Shown in pieces: positions 27,846 through 49,696 of a stretch of DNA of 64,000 bases (position 1 is its first letter; the number at the start of each line of letters is the position of its first letter). The notes beneath the pieces are model-generated. The model worked only from the letters and a program-made list of their open reading frames with translations. It was not told the DNA's origin and searched no databases. Origin of the DNA: Odontesthes bonariensis (taxonomy: Eukaryota; Chordata; Actinopteri; Atheriniformes; Atherinopsidae). Location of the stretch: positions 186,001 to 250,000 of the forward strand of contig NC_134523.1 in assembly GCF_027942865.1 (NCBI RefSeq). The letters run 5' to 3'. The position numbers and the translations under genes were made by a program.

Positions 27846-30777
27846 CTATGAGGCGCTCTCTGGTGAGGCGACTCTTTGGCGAGCGGTCCGGCTCCGGCTT
27901 CGTGTCATGGCGCCGGCCGTGCGTTCGGCCTTGGTTTCGGACGGTTGAGTCTCAGCCTGCGGGGTGCCGGCGTCCCCGACAAGCTCCCGCAGGAACTTGA
28001 ACTTGGACAGGAAGAGCTGCCAGACGACGTACCAACCTGAGGGGGAAGGGCGGGAAACTGTCAGCTGGATGAGAGACTTTGAGCATTTCATACATTTTTC
28101 ATTCATTAAAAGGGACACTGTGTAATTTATTAGCTCAAATCAACATATTCATTCATAAGTTAGTCCTCATTGGTGTAAAATTATCTCTGTCAATAATCTC
28201 CCTTATCCTCCTGAGTGCAGAATAACTTGTCTGTATCTACATAGAGCGGGCGAGCTCTATGGAGGCTGCCATGTCCTTCCGGTCTATGAAAAACGACGAA
28301 GTGCCGAGAGGGACATAAAGCACTTCGAATCGCGTTTTCCCCATTTTGACGTCACGTTTGCACGCAGGTATAAACAGAGCCAGTCTACGCAGACATTCTC
28401 TGGTGTAAACCAGCCTGAACGGCCGGCACTTTTGTTGGCAATGGAAGACCAGAGTTATGCCACGCCACAGGAGAAGGGATCCTCGTCACCAAAAAAGCCA
28501 AAAAGAGATCTGAAAAGGCAACGTGAGCTTCTTGAATCTTGACACATACCGCCTGCCGTAGTTCAAGAAGTTGCAACGCACATTTGAAAACGCGAGGCCG
28601 TGAGAGCAAATTCATTCGACTTTGCAAAATAAAATTGCACCACTAGATGGGGGAAGAAATTACATAATGTCCCTTTAAACGGATTTTTAAATGTTTGTTT
28701 TTTTAATCTAATAAGGTAAAAATAGCCGTTTGTTCTGAAACTGAACTGGACGCCTCAGTTAGTTTTTTTGACTCGACTGGTTCCTGAACAGCTGATCTGG
28801 GGGCTGTACTGGGCTCAGATGGCAGTAAGAAGGGGTACAGAGAGCTGTCAGGTTTGTCAGGTTTTCAACACGTTGGGGATCTAAACGACTACTTTCTCGC
28901 CTGAAAATGTTTCAAATGTTGCTAAAGTTTACAGAGTTTAGAGCTTAAGAGAAATCAGCTTCAGGCCGGCTGATTTCAGCTCGGGCAGGAGCGAAATGCA
29001 TTGTGGGTAAATGCTCTGCATACTGTCTGATCGATGAGTATGTAGTATATTTAGAAAAACTGGAGTTCCCTGGAAGTGTGTTTCCATGTGTCCGAGGCAT
29101 GTGAGCAGCTGCTTTACAAAGGTTAACAACAAAGGAGGTAAAAACCCTGGAAATAAAACCCATCTGTGACGTTAACCAGACTGCATCCCCTCACAGTCTG
29201 CGTGTGGATACCCATCCATACTCAAAATCACCTGAACTCACTCAGTGGGGTCACATGGCCCTGAAAGGATCAGATTATTGGCTAAATTACAATCAGATTG
29301 AGTTATTAAAGGGTAATTCTCCTTGGATATGTGGCGGTGAATGAATGGGATCAGAGGCACAAAGCGTGTCATACCCCGGTATGATAGGTGGCGCTGTACC
29401 CATTCCAGCTGTTGCTAATAGAGCCACTTCCTGTTGACCTCTTCACCACCAACAACAACAACAAACTCAGGCATTGGAGAAAGATGGAGAACGCAGAGCC
29501 AGATGAAGCTACGTCCCTCTACATTTGCTCTGTGATGAGCTGCTTGTTGCACAAACTCGATGCCCAACGGAGCATTCTCCATCGCGTTGTTTGTTTCTTT
29601 CTGACGGCGACAACAACAGGAATATCGTCTCCTTTGACTTCCGGGTCACGACCCCGGGAAAACATCTGGAGCATGCGCAGAACGCAAAGTCTGATTCACC
29701 ACGTGCTTCAGCGTCTACAAGCAGGTTTAGAGTGACTTTAACCCAGTTATCTCGGGGTCTGAATCCCATCCGATCCAGTTCTTAGTCAGATTAAGGTGTC
29801 TACATGCACTTTATAACTCAGTCTGATTGTAATTTAGCCAATAATCTGATCCGATCCAGTTCTTAGTCAGATTAAGGTGTCTACATGCACTTTATAACTC
29901 AGTCTGATTGTAATTTAGCCAATAATCTGATCCGATCCAGTTCTTAGTCAGATTAAGGTGTCTACATGCACTTAATAACTCAATCTGATTGTAATTTAGC
30001 AGCCAGGGGGGGGGTTCCCAAAGACGTAGTGGGGAGTGTGCTCCCAAACCGACATGAGCAAAGCAAGCCTTCCGTGTAGATTTACACAGTCATTTGCACT
30101 CGATGTGAAAGTACACCACTCACACAGTAATTAGAAGGTAAATCAAGTAAATTAATTCATGTTGGGCGAAATATTTTGATTGGCGACGCTAGCATGGAGG
30201 TATTACGGAAACCAAGCAGTGGTCAGTGCTGTGAGATTCGGACAATGCCTGGGTCGCCAGGAAAACGCTCCCACACACTTATTTATGTCTCAGGAATGCG
30301 GGGATACACTTAATTTGGCCTGGGGGGGTCGATAAGCATCTCCCTGAAATAAGTTTTTGGAACTTGGGATGTCTATAAACTTAGAGCTCCAGGTGTGTCC
30401 AGCTGCTGCTTATAACTCATCATATGAACACACACCTGCAGCCTCATGTGTTCACAGGTATCTGATGAAAACAGAGATCATTCTCTCATTTTACTCAGTG
30501 CAGAAGTTACAGAGAGGAAAAAGCTGCTGCTCAACACAGCGTAAAAATAGAAGACATTCAATCCAGCTGAGGGTCAGAGAGGCCCGTTTAAAGGACCAGT
30601 GCCACATTTATAAGACTGTTTGTTTGTTAGCTGACTCAGGCCTGAGCCCAGCAGACCGTTTCTGCTGAGCTCATGGAGGCTGTTTGTTTGTGTAAACTCA
30701 CCGAACAGCATGAAGAGCAGCGCGCAGAGCAGCGTGGCCACGATGACCAGCAGCGTGAGGCCGAGGCTCTGCCACAT
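27846..30777 (-). CDS. smim13: Small integral membrane protein 13
   Basis: Two coding exons, 30702-30777 and 27846-28036, join in phase 1 through GTGAGT and CAG to give 88 residues (human SMIM13 is 91). The N-terminus MWQSLGLTLLVIVATLLCAL forms a single membrane segment (about residues 5-27). It is followed by the family signature GWYVVWQLFLSKFKFLRELV at the exon junction and a hydrophilic Arg/Ser-rich tail. The molecular function of the family is not established. The start codon is embedded in a CpG-rich promoter-like region (30.78-31.17 kb). The intron carries three transposon-derived blocks, one ending about 70 bp from the acceptor. The gene is transcribed divergently from zc3h12a. Confidence 0.93.
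28110..28674. mobile_element. TTAA-flanked miniature transposon D
   Basis: TTAA occurs at 28106-28109 and 28675-28678; the ends are AAGGGACACTGTGTAATTT and the complement of AAGGGACATTATGTAATTTC. Unlike elements A-C, it does not fold back over its whole length. It lies in the smim13 intron close to the exon 2 acceptor. Confidence 0.75.
28861..29055 (-). mobile_element. Partial inverted copy of the 16611 element
   Basis: The sequence from CAACACGTTGGGGATCTAAA to ATACTGTCTGATCGAT is the reverse complement of about 16640-16835, with few differences. The rest of the element is absent. It is in the smim13 intron. Confidence 0.8.
29267..30000. mobile_element. Inverted-repeat element with 81-bp subterminal repeats
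   Basis: The left end, GATCAGATTATTGGCTAAAT onward to GATTGAGTTATTA, is the reverse complement of the right end near 29974-30000. The right side carries a unit of exactly 81 bp repeated nearly three times (CGATCCAG at 29771, 29852 and 29933). Each copy ends with the terminal repeat motif. No intact transposase is present. Confidence 0.7.
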
Positions 30778-31229
30778 GGCGGCGGCTCCGAGGCTCCGCA
30801 CCGGGGCCTGGCGGGGTTAGCCGGCGGGTTACACAGCTGGCCGAGGCGACAGACGCACACGGCGGCACATCGCAGACTCACACCCGGCTGTAAGCTAACG
30901 GTAGTTGGGGGGTTAGCCTGCTGGCTAGCTTAGCTGGTGGTCAAACGGAGCCGCGGCGGCTTCACAGACGGTCCTCAGGCCGAAGGACAGGAGCATGAGC
31001 GGCCGGTAACTGGTCACGGCTCCTCGGTGTGGGCTGGTGCCGCTGCTGGGCGCTACATCACGGTTTATACACGCACTTTCTGGCGCTGTTGGAGAGCATA
31101 AAGCAGCGCTAACCGGGTTAAACAACACCAGCGTCATGAGGCGGACCCTCACCGAGTCTGCGCGGCGCCCAGTTGACTTATGGGTAGTGTAGTTTGTTTT
31201 AATCTCAACGCTTGTAGTTCTATCTTTTA

Positions 31230-31290
31230 GATTAGATTAGATTAGATTAGATTGTACTTTATTTATCCCACAACGGGGAAATTCACTTGT
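31230..31290 (-). mobile_element. LINE 3' end with TCTAA microsatellite tail
   Basis: On the minus strand it reads GAATTTCCCCGTTGTGGGAT, then AAATAAAGTACAATC, then TCTAA repeats. This matches the 3' terminus of the LINE at 37330-39812 (AATTTCCCTCTGGGATAAAT), so it is a severely truncated copy. Confidence 0.65.
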
Positions 31291-32159
31291 CACAGCAGCA
31301 ACAACAGACATGAAACAAGAAATTAAAAAAAGAGAAAACTTTTTTTTTAAGAGAAAAAGCAAGTACTAAAAAGAAAAGTGACCTAGTATAAATAATATTA
31401 TTATAAATAATAGTATAATATTGTGAAGTTGAAATGAATAAAATATTTTACTTTCCTACTTATTACTCTTTGTGACACAAATGGAAACTTAATTTTACTA
31501 TAATTTAAGTACAATTATGGGACTTTCTTTTGTTCTACTGACAAGAATAATCTACTTTCTAGATATTTGTATTTATTTGGCGGCTTCACTTTGTCCACCT
31601 TCATTTCCCATAAGGAGAAATGTTATCAAATTAACCTGGAAGATGAAACCTGAGGAAGCTCAGTGTGAGCAGTGTTCATCGTGTTTTAGAGGGCTTTCAC
31701 TCCCGGTAAAGCTTACAAAAGCATCATTTTTTATGCTTTTTAAAGCATAATGCTATATTTTTTTGTTGTTGTTTTGTTTTGTTTATTTTGTTGAACGGTG
31801 TCATACACCAAAAAGGTGCCCGCATGGGCTTACAAGACACACCATAAGTAATAAAAAGCAATAGTGAAAAGAACATCTCCATAATTGCTAATCCAACATA
31901 TACGGTCCTCAGTAGACAACAACCCCACTTCCAACACATATTGGGCTAAATAAAACACTTTTTCACTAAACAAATATGTTAGTCTGCACTCATCGGACAT
32001 AGAAAACAAATCATGACATTCCAAGCTATAAATCCTCTTCATTGTTTCATATTTTTCTTTTTTTTTTCTTTGAACAAAGCTCAAAACTTAATCACATTTT
32101 AACTACTGATTTTATATTGTTCTTATTTCTTTCTTTTTGTTTAAAATTTAAATCCTGCT

Positions 32160-32345
32160 TTTTATTTCTACTGTTTTAATGTATCTGTAAAGCACTTTGA
32201 ATCGCCCTGCAGTTGAATTGTGCTGTACAGATAAACTTGCCTTGCCTTTTTCCCCTCTTCTTTGATTGCTTTTAACTGTGTGTTTTAATTTTAATTCTAT
32301 TTTTTTATTCTGCGCTATATAAATAAAGATGCCTTGCCTTGTTTA
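32160..32345 (+). mobile_element. LINE-type 3' tails
   Basis: Two adjacent termini read GTAAAGCACTTTGAATCGCC ... AAACTTGCCTTGCC and CGCTATATAAATAAAGATGC, both of the common teleost LINE 3' type. The surrounding 31.3-33.1 kb intergenic stretch contains no gene that could be supported. Confidence 0.5.
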
Positions 32346-33131
32346 AATTCCTCAGGAGATTAATTTTCACTCTTGTGCTGATTCGATCTGTCTCAAACAG
32401 ACAAAGTTTCCTGATGTTATTGCAGCATTAAACCAGCAGGAAAACCAGCCGTGATACTGACTTTGTTTGTACTGCAGACTGTGGATGTTTCTCACTGCTT
32501 GTGGTTTCTTCATGAGTCCAGTTGGCGGAGCAAAGGCAGACAGACAGGTCAGGTCCAGACTTGTGCGAGCTGTACTTTGTTGTCCCCTTTCACCGGAGCG
32601 GCCACAGGATTTGCATATTATTTGAGGCTTGGGGCAGAGTGTGACTCATACTAAGAGATGGCATTTTTAAGATAAGTGAGCGAACAGTTTGTGCTCTCCG
32701 CCCATGCAGGCTCAGAGGAAGCCCCGAGGAGTCTGCTCCACCTACTTATGTTTCCAAAAGCCGATTCAAAGACGGCACCAAGTGATTTCACAACTCATTC
32801 AAGTTATCAAATATCTGATCAGAGGGGAGGAAAAGTTCAGCCAGTCACATCAGACATGTGGTTTGGTGTTAGGTCCCCTCGCCTCACCTCACCTGTTTAT
32901 TTTCTGGAAGCGTGGGATGTTTTAATGCTGATCTGTGTCCACAGACTTCAGTTCTTCAGCACGTTAACACTCTGCTGCAGCATCTGAAGAGGAAACAGTC
33001 GTCTGCAAACAAATCTCCCAAAAGCTTCAGATGTAAAGCATCTTAACCCATTTAAGTCAACAAATAAAATCATTTAAATGAATTTAAAAACCAGCAACAG
33101 TCCAGATAAGTTCAAAGATAGCGTGCAGATT

Positions 33132-33352
33132 TCATGCATAGACACATGAGAACAGAAATGTTTTTAACCTGGATTTAAAAATGTCTCCATTTGGTGAAAG
33201 TTTAATCTCCACTGGCAGTTTGTTCCACTTGTTTGCAGGTTTTAATGCTTCTTCCACTCCCTGCTGCAATGCTTTTATTTTATGTGAAGCACTTTGAATT
33301 GTTCTGTACATGAAATGTGCTACAAATAAATTTGATTTGATTTGATTTATGA
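33132..33352. mobile_element. LINE fragments, oppositely oriented
   Basis: The minus strand encodes NKWNKLPVEIKLSPNGDIFK then SRLKTFLF, an ORF2 C-terminus. The adjacent plus-strand part (GTGAAGCACTTTGAATTGTT ... AAATAAATTTGATTTGATTT) is a LINE 3' tail with a TTTGA microsatellite. Confidence 0.6.
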
Positions 33353-34490
33353 GAAGGCTTTTAACCCACCGCACCCACAGTTCACTTTTTTAAGACATTT
33401 GAACCAGTTGGAACAATACAAAACATCATCTCATAATGAGACACAAAGTGATTTCTGTCTTCAGAGCTGAAGAGTTATCATGCAGGCGATCTTATGCAAT
33501 CACCAGGTTCCATCAGTGTCAAAAATATGCTCACGTGGGAAAATAATATTTTTATTATGCATAAATACAGCTGTGGGCAATAAAAGTCTGAGCACGCCCT
33601 TACATGCCACATGACAGATGTTTGGTGGTTAGCCCACAGATGATTCTCTCCCTGGGGGGGAATCTGCCTGAACTCCAACAAATTAAACTAAAATATGAAC
33701 GCGCTCTCAGTCACTTTATCAGAAGGAATATCTCAGTTTCCTTATTGGAGTCAGGTGTTTGTTTGTTTTTTAGGAGGGGGGGGGAGACGTGAGCTGGAAG
33801 CCAGCACGTGACTTTCAGCAGGTTTGCTGAGTCAAGAAAAGGGAAAAACCCAACTTCCGTGCAGCGGCGCGGAGAGACGCACCTGAGCTCCGCCGCGCAG
33901 GTGAACGTGTCGCCGGGCCTGAGACCCCCGGAGAGCCCGGAGCCGCTGCAGCTGACCCGGATCAGACAGCAAAGCAGAACCCGACATGAGCTGCATGTCT
34001 CTGAGTCAGGTAGTGAAACTATTTCCGCTCTCTGTGCTCCTTCTGTCTCCTTTGGAAGTTAGAATCTACGCTTTCATTTCCCGGTCTGCTGCTCGGTCCA
34101 GCCCAGGTGAGTCTGAGTCTCAGGTGAGTCTGGGCTGCAGGAAACTGGTGAAAAACACCAGCAGCTGTTTAAAAAGTGAAAAGAAATCCTCAGATTGAAC
34201 TGAAACCTGCAGATTAAGGAGTCTGTCTGCAGCTGGTGTGATAAACGGATAAAATCTGGGGTTTTTCATCAAAACTTAATGAAATTAATTAAGTTAATTA
34301 GTAAATTAGAACTGAAGATGAAGAAAACTGCAGATATTTGGACCTGAAAGAAGAAATTAAAGATCTTTAAACTTTAACTTGGTGACGGTACACTTCTACA
34401 CTCTAATCCAACTTTAATTATTGGATTAAATATTAAATGTAATATAAATGCGTCACATTTCAGCTGTACTTGAGTATCTTTAGGTGTGTT

Positions 34491-34641
34491 ATTACTACAT
34501 TTGGGTTTTTTCTGGCTTTAATGTGACAGTAACTGAACAGAACCTGGTCGTCTGCAGAGAGTTTCCGCCCTTTTTCTTGGTTATTTGTTGTGAATTCTGC
34601 TAAATAATCAGGGGTGGGTCTGGTGTTTTCCTCCCAGGTGA
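34491..34641 (+). repeat. Duplicated intronic segment, copy 1
   Basis: This 150-bp segment, from ATTACTACATTTGGGTTTTT to CTCCCAGGTGA, is repeated at 35024-35189 with few changes. Copy 2 runs directly into the first major coding exon of zc3h12a. Confidence 0.85.
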
Positions 34642-34720
34642 GTCTCAGCCTGTATAAATGCGTCACATTTCAGATGTTTTTGGTTTTTCTTATAATAGAG
34701 TATCTTTAGATGTGTTATTA

Positions 34721-34764
34721 GATGGATGGATGGATGGATGGATGGATGGATGGATGGATGGATG

Positions 34765-34824
<60 letters not shown>

Positions 34825-34850
34825 CTTTATTGATCCCGAAGGAAATTCAA
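34721..34850 (-). mobile_element. LINE 3' end with GGAT/GATA microsatellite
   Basis: About 45 bp of GGAT and 60 bp of GATA repeats lead into ACTTTATTGATCCCGAAGGA. On the minus strand this is the LINE 3' end AATTTCCTTCGGGATCAATA followed by its microsatellite tail. Confidence 0.7.
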
Positions 34851-35023
34851 GCATCCAGTAGCAGACATAATAAAGCAATAAAAATGTTTATACAATAATA
34901 AACACTTTAAAAATAAACTAAGAATTTAAAAAGAAAAAGAAAAAAAAGTTTAAAAATATATAATATATATGTATAAATGTATATATGTACATAATATAAA
35001 TAATATAAATAAAATATAAATGT

Positions 35024-35189
35024 ATTACTACATTTGGGTTTTTTCTGGCTTTAATGTGACAGTAACTGAGCAGAACCGGGCCGGCTGCAGAGCGTTTCCG
35101 CCCTTTGTCTTGGTTATTTGTTATAAATTCTGCTGAATTCTGCTGACTAATCGGGGGGGGGGGGGGTCTGGTGTTTTCCTCCCAGGTGA
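35024..35189 (+). repeat. Duplicated intronic segment, copy 2
   Basis: This is the second copy of the 34491-34641 segment. It contains a run of about 15 G at 35152-35166 and ends CTCCCAGGTGA, a plausible splice acceptor immediately 5' of the zc3h12a start region. Confidence 0.85.
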
Positions 35190-35206
35190 AACATGGCTGA
35201 GACAGA

Positions 35207-46111
<10,905 letters not shown>

Positions 46112-46858
46112 ACACTCGGTCCCGGCCCCAGCCCTCGGCCCCAACCCTCGTCCTTCGCAGCAGAGATGGAGGAATAACATGACTTTGTGTTTTAGGCATC
46201 GTGGTATCCACCGTGCCGTAAACTGGGCCTCACAGAGCCCCTGATGGAAATTGTATCTTTATTTTAAAGATGTAAAAAAAGGAACCAAAAGATTTGATGT
46301 TACTTAACGCTCATTTGTGAGGTACACCTGCACAGCGGGGTTCACGCTTCAGCCCTTCAGACATCTGTGCATTACGATGAAACCGCCTTCATGACGTCAG
46401 TCTGCTATAAAGCACGGAGGCGTGAGTCTGACTGATTATGAGATGAACACTGAACACACAAATAAATACCTGTATGTGTCATATTGGCACCGACTTGCGT
46501 TTCCAGAGCCAGTAATCTGGGAGTTGAGCAACAGTTCCAGGAGACAAGACGCGTCAGCGAAGATGTCAGCATTTATTAATCGATGTTATGCACCGCTAAT
46601 AAAAGTAACGATTACTTATGTGTGACTGGATAGTTTCGTGTTAAATCTGCTGCCTTTCGAGTCGCTTTGGATGAAAGAATTTTACACACAGATGCAAATT
46701 TAAATCAATTTGCTTTCAGGCTGACTAACGAGGCTCTGCAGCGTGAAGCTGTGCTTTAGCGTTGGATTAAGTCCAGAAGAACTGAATGGAGTGACCTCAT
46801 CAGTTATGTTCCAGAGGTCTTTTCTTTTTTTTTTGTACGTGTTTTAACAAAGACTTGA

Positions 46859-46864
46859 AATAAA
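46859..46864 (+). terminator. Poly(A) signal of zc3h12a
   Basis: AATAAA lies 750 bases after the stop codon and is preceded by a T-run. Earlier AATAAA matches near 46461 and 46599 could serve as alternatives. Confidence 0.5.
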
Positions 46865-46920
46865 CAAGCTTCTCAGAGAGTTTTCAGACTCCTTCGTCTT
46901 TCAGCACCACGATGATTTAA

Positions 46921-46968
46921 ATGGCGGCTCCGGCGTGCAAAACACAGGAAAATGTCATTATTTCTGGA
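46921..46968 (+). other. Possible orphan first coding exon
   Basis: An ATG in a GC-rich context encodes MAAPACKTQENVIISG and meets a perfect GTAAGT donor. No matching downstream exon was found before the oppositely oriented gene at 49.7 kb. It may be chance or a relic. Confidence 0.2.
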
Positions 46969-47036
46969 GTAAGTTTGGGAGAATCCTGCTTGTTTTTACC
47001 GGAGAGAATCCACCGTGTCTGCAGCATGAAAAACAC

Positions 47037-48004
47037 ACAACAGAGCAGTGGCGATTCTAGAGATTTATTCATGGGGTGGCAGAGGGGTGGCAGGCATATA
47101 TTGTAGGGTGGCAATTTTTTTAAGAAGCCCATCTTACTTTGTACTTTATATGAACCCATATAAAACAGTTTTTTCAACACCCAAGTGTGATAAATTCAAT
47201 ATTTGGTCTACATACATGAGCATTCCATTTTTTAGTACATTAAAACAGTGTTTTCTTTGGATTATTGCAGCAGCAGAAATGTTGCTCATCCCAAGCAGGC
47301 CTTCTGGGGGGGTCCGGGGGCATATCCCCCTGGTCGAAAATGTTGAACATTGTTAATTCAATCAAATCAATCTGAGGCACTCTGAAAGCTAAATCAAGCC
47401 ATAGGAATTATTTAGAAATTTGAGGACTTCCCAGCACTTTACAAAATCCCAGCATTATCCTAGAAGTAAAGCGCTCTCTCAAAGGCCTGCCTGCCAAAGT
47501 ATTTTGTGAGTGTATGTGTGCAGAATAGGTTAGACAGGTTTGTGAGAACAATTTCTTTATTTTTCCCCCATTAACAAGAACAATAACAAGAACTACAATT
47601 ATATGAAATGCCACAACTTCAATTGGTTTTAGTTCAAGATGTCAAAGGCTAGCCAGTAGCTAGCTAGTTAAATGTTTTTCAGTTAGGTAGCGCCAGCTAT
47701 CTAGTTACCGAACTGGCTTGAAAAGCCATCTTGTGGCTAACCGTGACACGAGGTAAAACGTAGCTAGCGGTTATCCGGAGATTTTTTTGTGCAAATCCGT
47801 TCGTAACTTTACGAACGTTTCGAGACCCGAACTGGCTTGAAAATAATAATAATAATACTTTTATTTTGTACAGCGACTTCCATCTATGAGGAATTATAAA
47901 CGTTTCGAAACCATATTACACTTTGATGCATTCAACACTTTTCAGGGGTGGCGCCTGCCACCCCGTGCCACCCTGGTAGTTTCACACGTGACAACAGAGC
48001 AGTG
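47037..48004. mobile_element. 940-bp insertion bounded by a 14-bp direct repeat
   Basis: ACAACAGAGCAGTG occurs at 47037-47050 and again at 47991-48004. The enclosed sequence has GGGGTGGCA-type repeats at one end and complementary CCACCCC motifs at the other (around 47945-47975), and no intact coding region. It could be a retroposed or DNA-transposon insertion; the family is unknown. Confidence 0.55.
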
Positions 48005-48612
48005 TAAAAGAAATAAAAATCAGCCAAAACACACATTACAGACACATCGATCACACTGATCTGTGTCCAACAACAAAAAGGAACAACACGCTTCAAACTG
48101 CGACCTTAAGGACACCGGCACGAAGGGACGCTTGAAACAGGTCGATGTAATTTCCTGTTTCTGGTGTGTACCACTCTCATCAGTCCCTTTAAAATAGGAA
48201 CACTTTTCATTCACAGCATCCAATTCAGCAGAGAATGAGAAAGCCAGAAAAGGGTTGTTTTGATGCTGTTTTGCAATCTAGACCAATTTAGAGCAGGTCC
48301 AAATGAAAAAGCCGGAGACTTAGACCGGTCAAACCTGGACTGTGTTGTCTCACAGAAAGTATAAACGTACTTCCATGTTGGAAAAAAAGTGTTTAAAACA
48401 TCACAAACTAAACTACAGCTATCAACAAAAAATACTTAAGTTGCTATAAAAAATAAATAAGCACCGTACGGCCGAGATATGTCGAGAATGGACCACATTT
48501 TATTGTAATACCACGTTTCACCACTAGATGGGGCCATGAGGCGGTGCCTGGAGCCAACAGGTGATGAGAAAGAGGCAGAGAATAAGAAAACATTTACCTC
48601 CTATCATCTTTT

Positions 48613-48747
48613 TATGGAAGCCCGTTTCCGCCACTTAATAAAAATAAATTTAGAAATAGTATCTCATAATTTCGATTTAGTATCTCATAATTATCAGATA
48701 GTATTTCTAAATGTACTTTTATTAAGTGGCGGAAACGGGCTTCCATA
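48613..48747. mobile_element. 135-bp palindromic miniature element
   Basis: TATGGAAGCCCGTTTCCGCC plus about 11 more bases is repeated in inverted form at the right end, ending at 48747. The core contains direct AGTATCTCATAATT repeats. Confidence 0.8.
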
Positions 48748-48894
48748 GTTTAGAGTGACCAAAGTGCTGCATAAAAGGCAATAAAAAGAAAAAACATAAA
48801 CACAGATAACTGCACATGGAAGCTAAGATGCAGCAGGGACAGATGTACAGCAGGCAGAGAAGGAATGAAGTTGGAGCCCTGATTTATAGACGGT

Positions 48895-49223
48895 GAGTTA
48901 TATCTAATTAATTGCACGATTTCCCTGATTAATCACAATTAATCACATTTGTACGCAAAATCCAAAAATGAATCCAAAAGTAGTGTATAGCTTTTAGCAT
49001 TTAGTTTTATTTTAAATGTGTTCTTTTGAACGCATATTGTTTTGAGAAGCAAAACGCTTTATTTTTTAAACCCCAGCCAACTAGCCGGACTACCTTCATC
49101 AGCACCAAAACGAGGCTGGAACTCTGCTCACAGGACGCAGCAGGGGGTCAGAAGATGTTCAGAAATGATGTTGCTGATATGGGATGTCACACAGCTTCAT
49201 GTCAAAAGAGGCGAACTATCCCT
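48895..49223. mobile_element. Joined fragments of hAT-like and TTAA-type elements
   Basis: 48895-49020 is the reverse complement of the right end of the 17928-18726 element. From 49021 the sequence continues as a copy of the right arm of fold-back B, to its terminal CCCTTTAA. The 49224-49640 stretch holds no gene that could be supported. Confidence 0.75.
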
Positions 49224-49651
49224 TTAAACCCCCCCAGACACTGGTCAGGTGCTCATCAGCTGATACTCCCGCCAACTACTTTAGAGCCGAAGAAGAAGTC
49301 CAGTTGGCCTTATTCAGCTCTGAGGAATTGGAAATATAGCTCACCTGGTAAAACTCTGCCCCCTTGTGGTGAAAATTCATCTTTTTAAACACACTTTCTG
49401 ATTGGAGAGACCTTTAATCGCCTTCAGTCTGTTGTTGTTTGAAGAAAATATGAATAAATGTATCATTTTTCCTAAATCTCTTGTCCACTAACCAGCTCCT
49501 CTGTTATCTATCATCTCTCTCATCTCTATAGAAGCGCAGTTTAAGCTTTAAAGCTGTTTGGTGATGACCCAGTTCCAGGTTCTATGATACAGGACGAATA
49601 AAGGAAACATTAATAAATCAAAAGACAAAATGACTCCTCATATTATTTTAA

Positions 49652-49657
49652 TTTATT
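49652..49657 (-). terminator. Poly(A) signal of the PI-PLC-like gene
   Basis: AATAAA on the minus strand lies about 40 bases past the stop codon, which implies a very short 3' UTR. Confidence 0.55.
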
Positions 49658-49696
49658 AGTATTACAGCATCATTCCAAAGCTCTGTACTGATTTTA

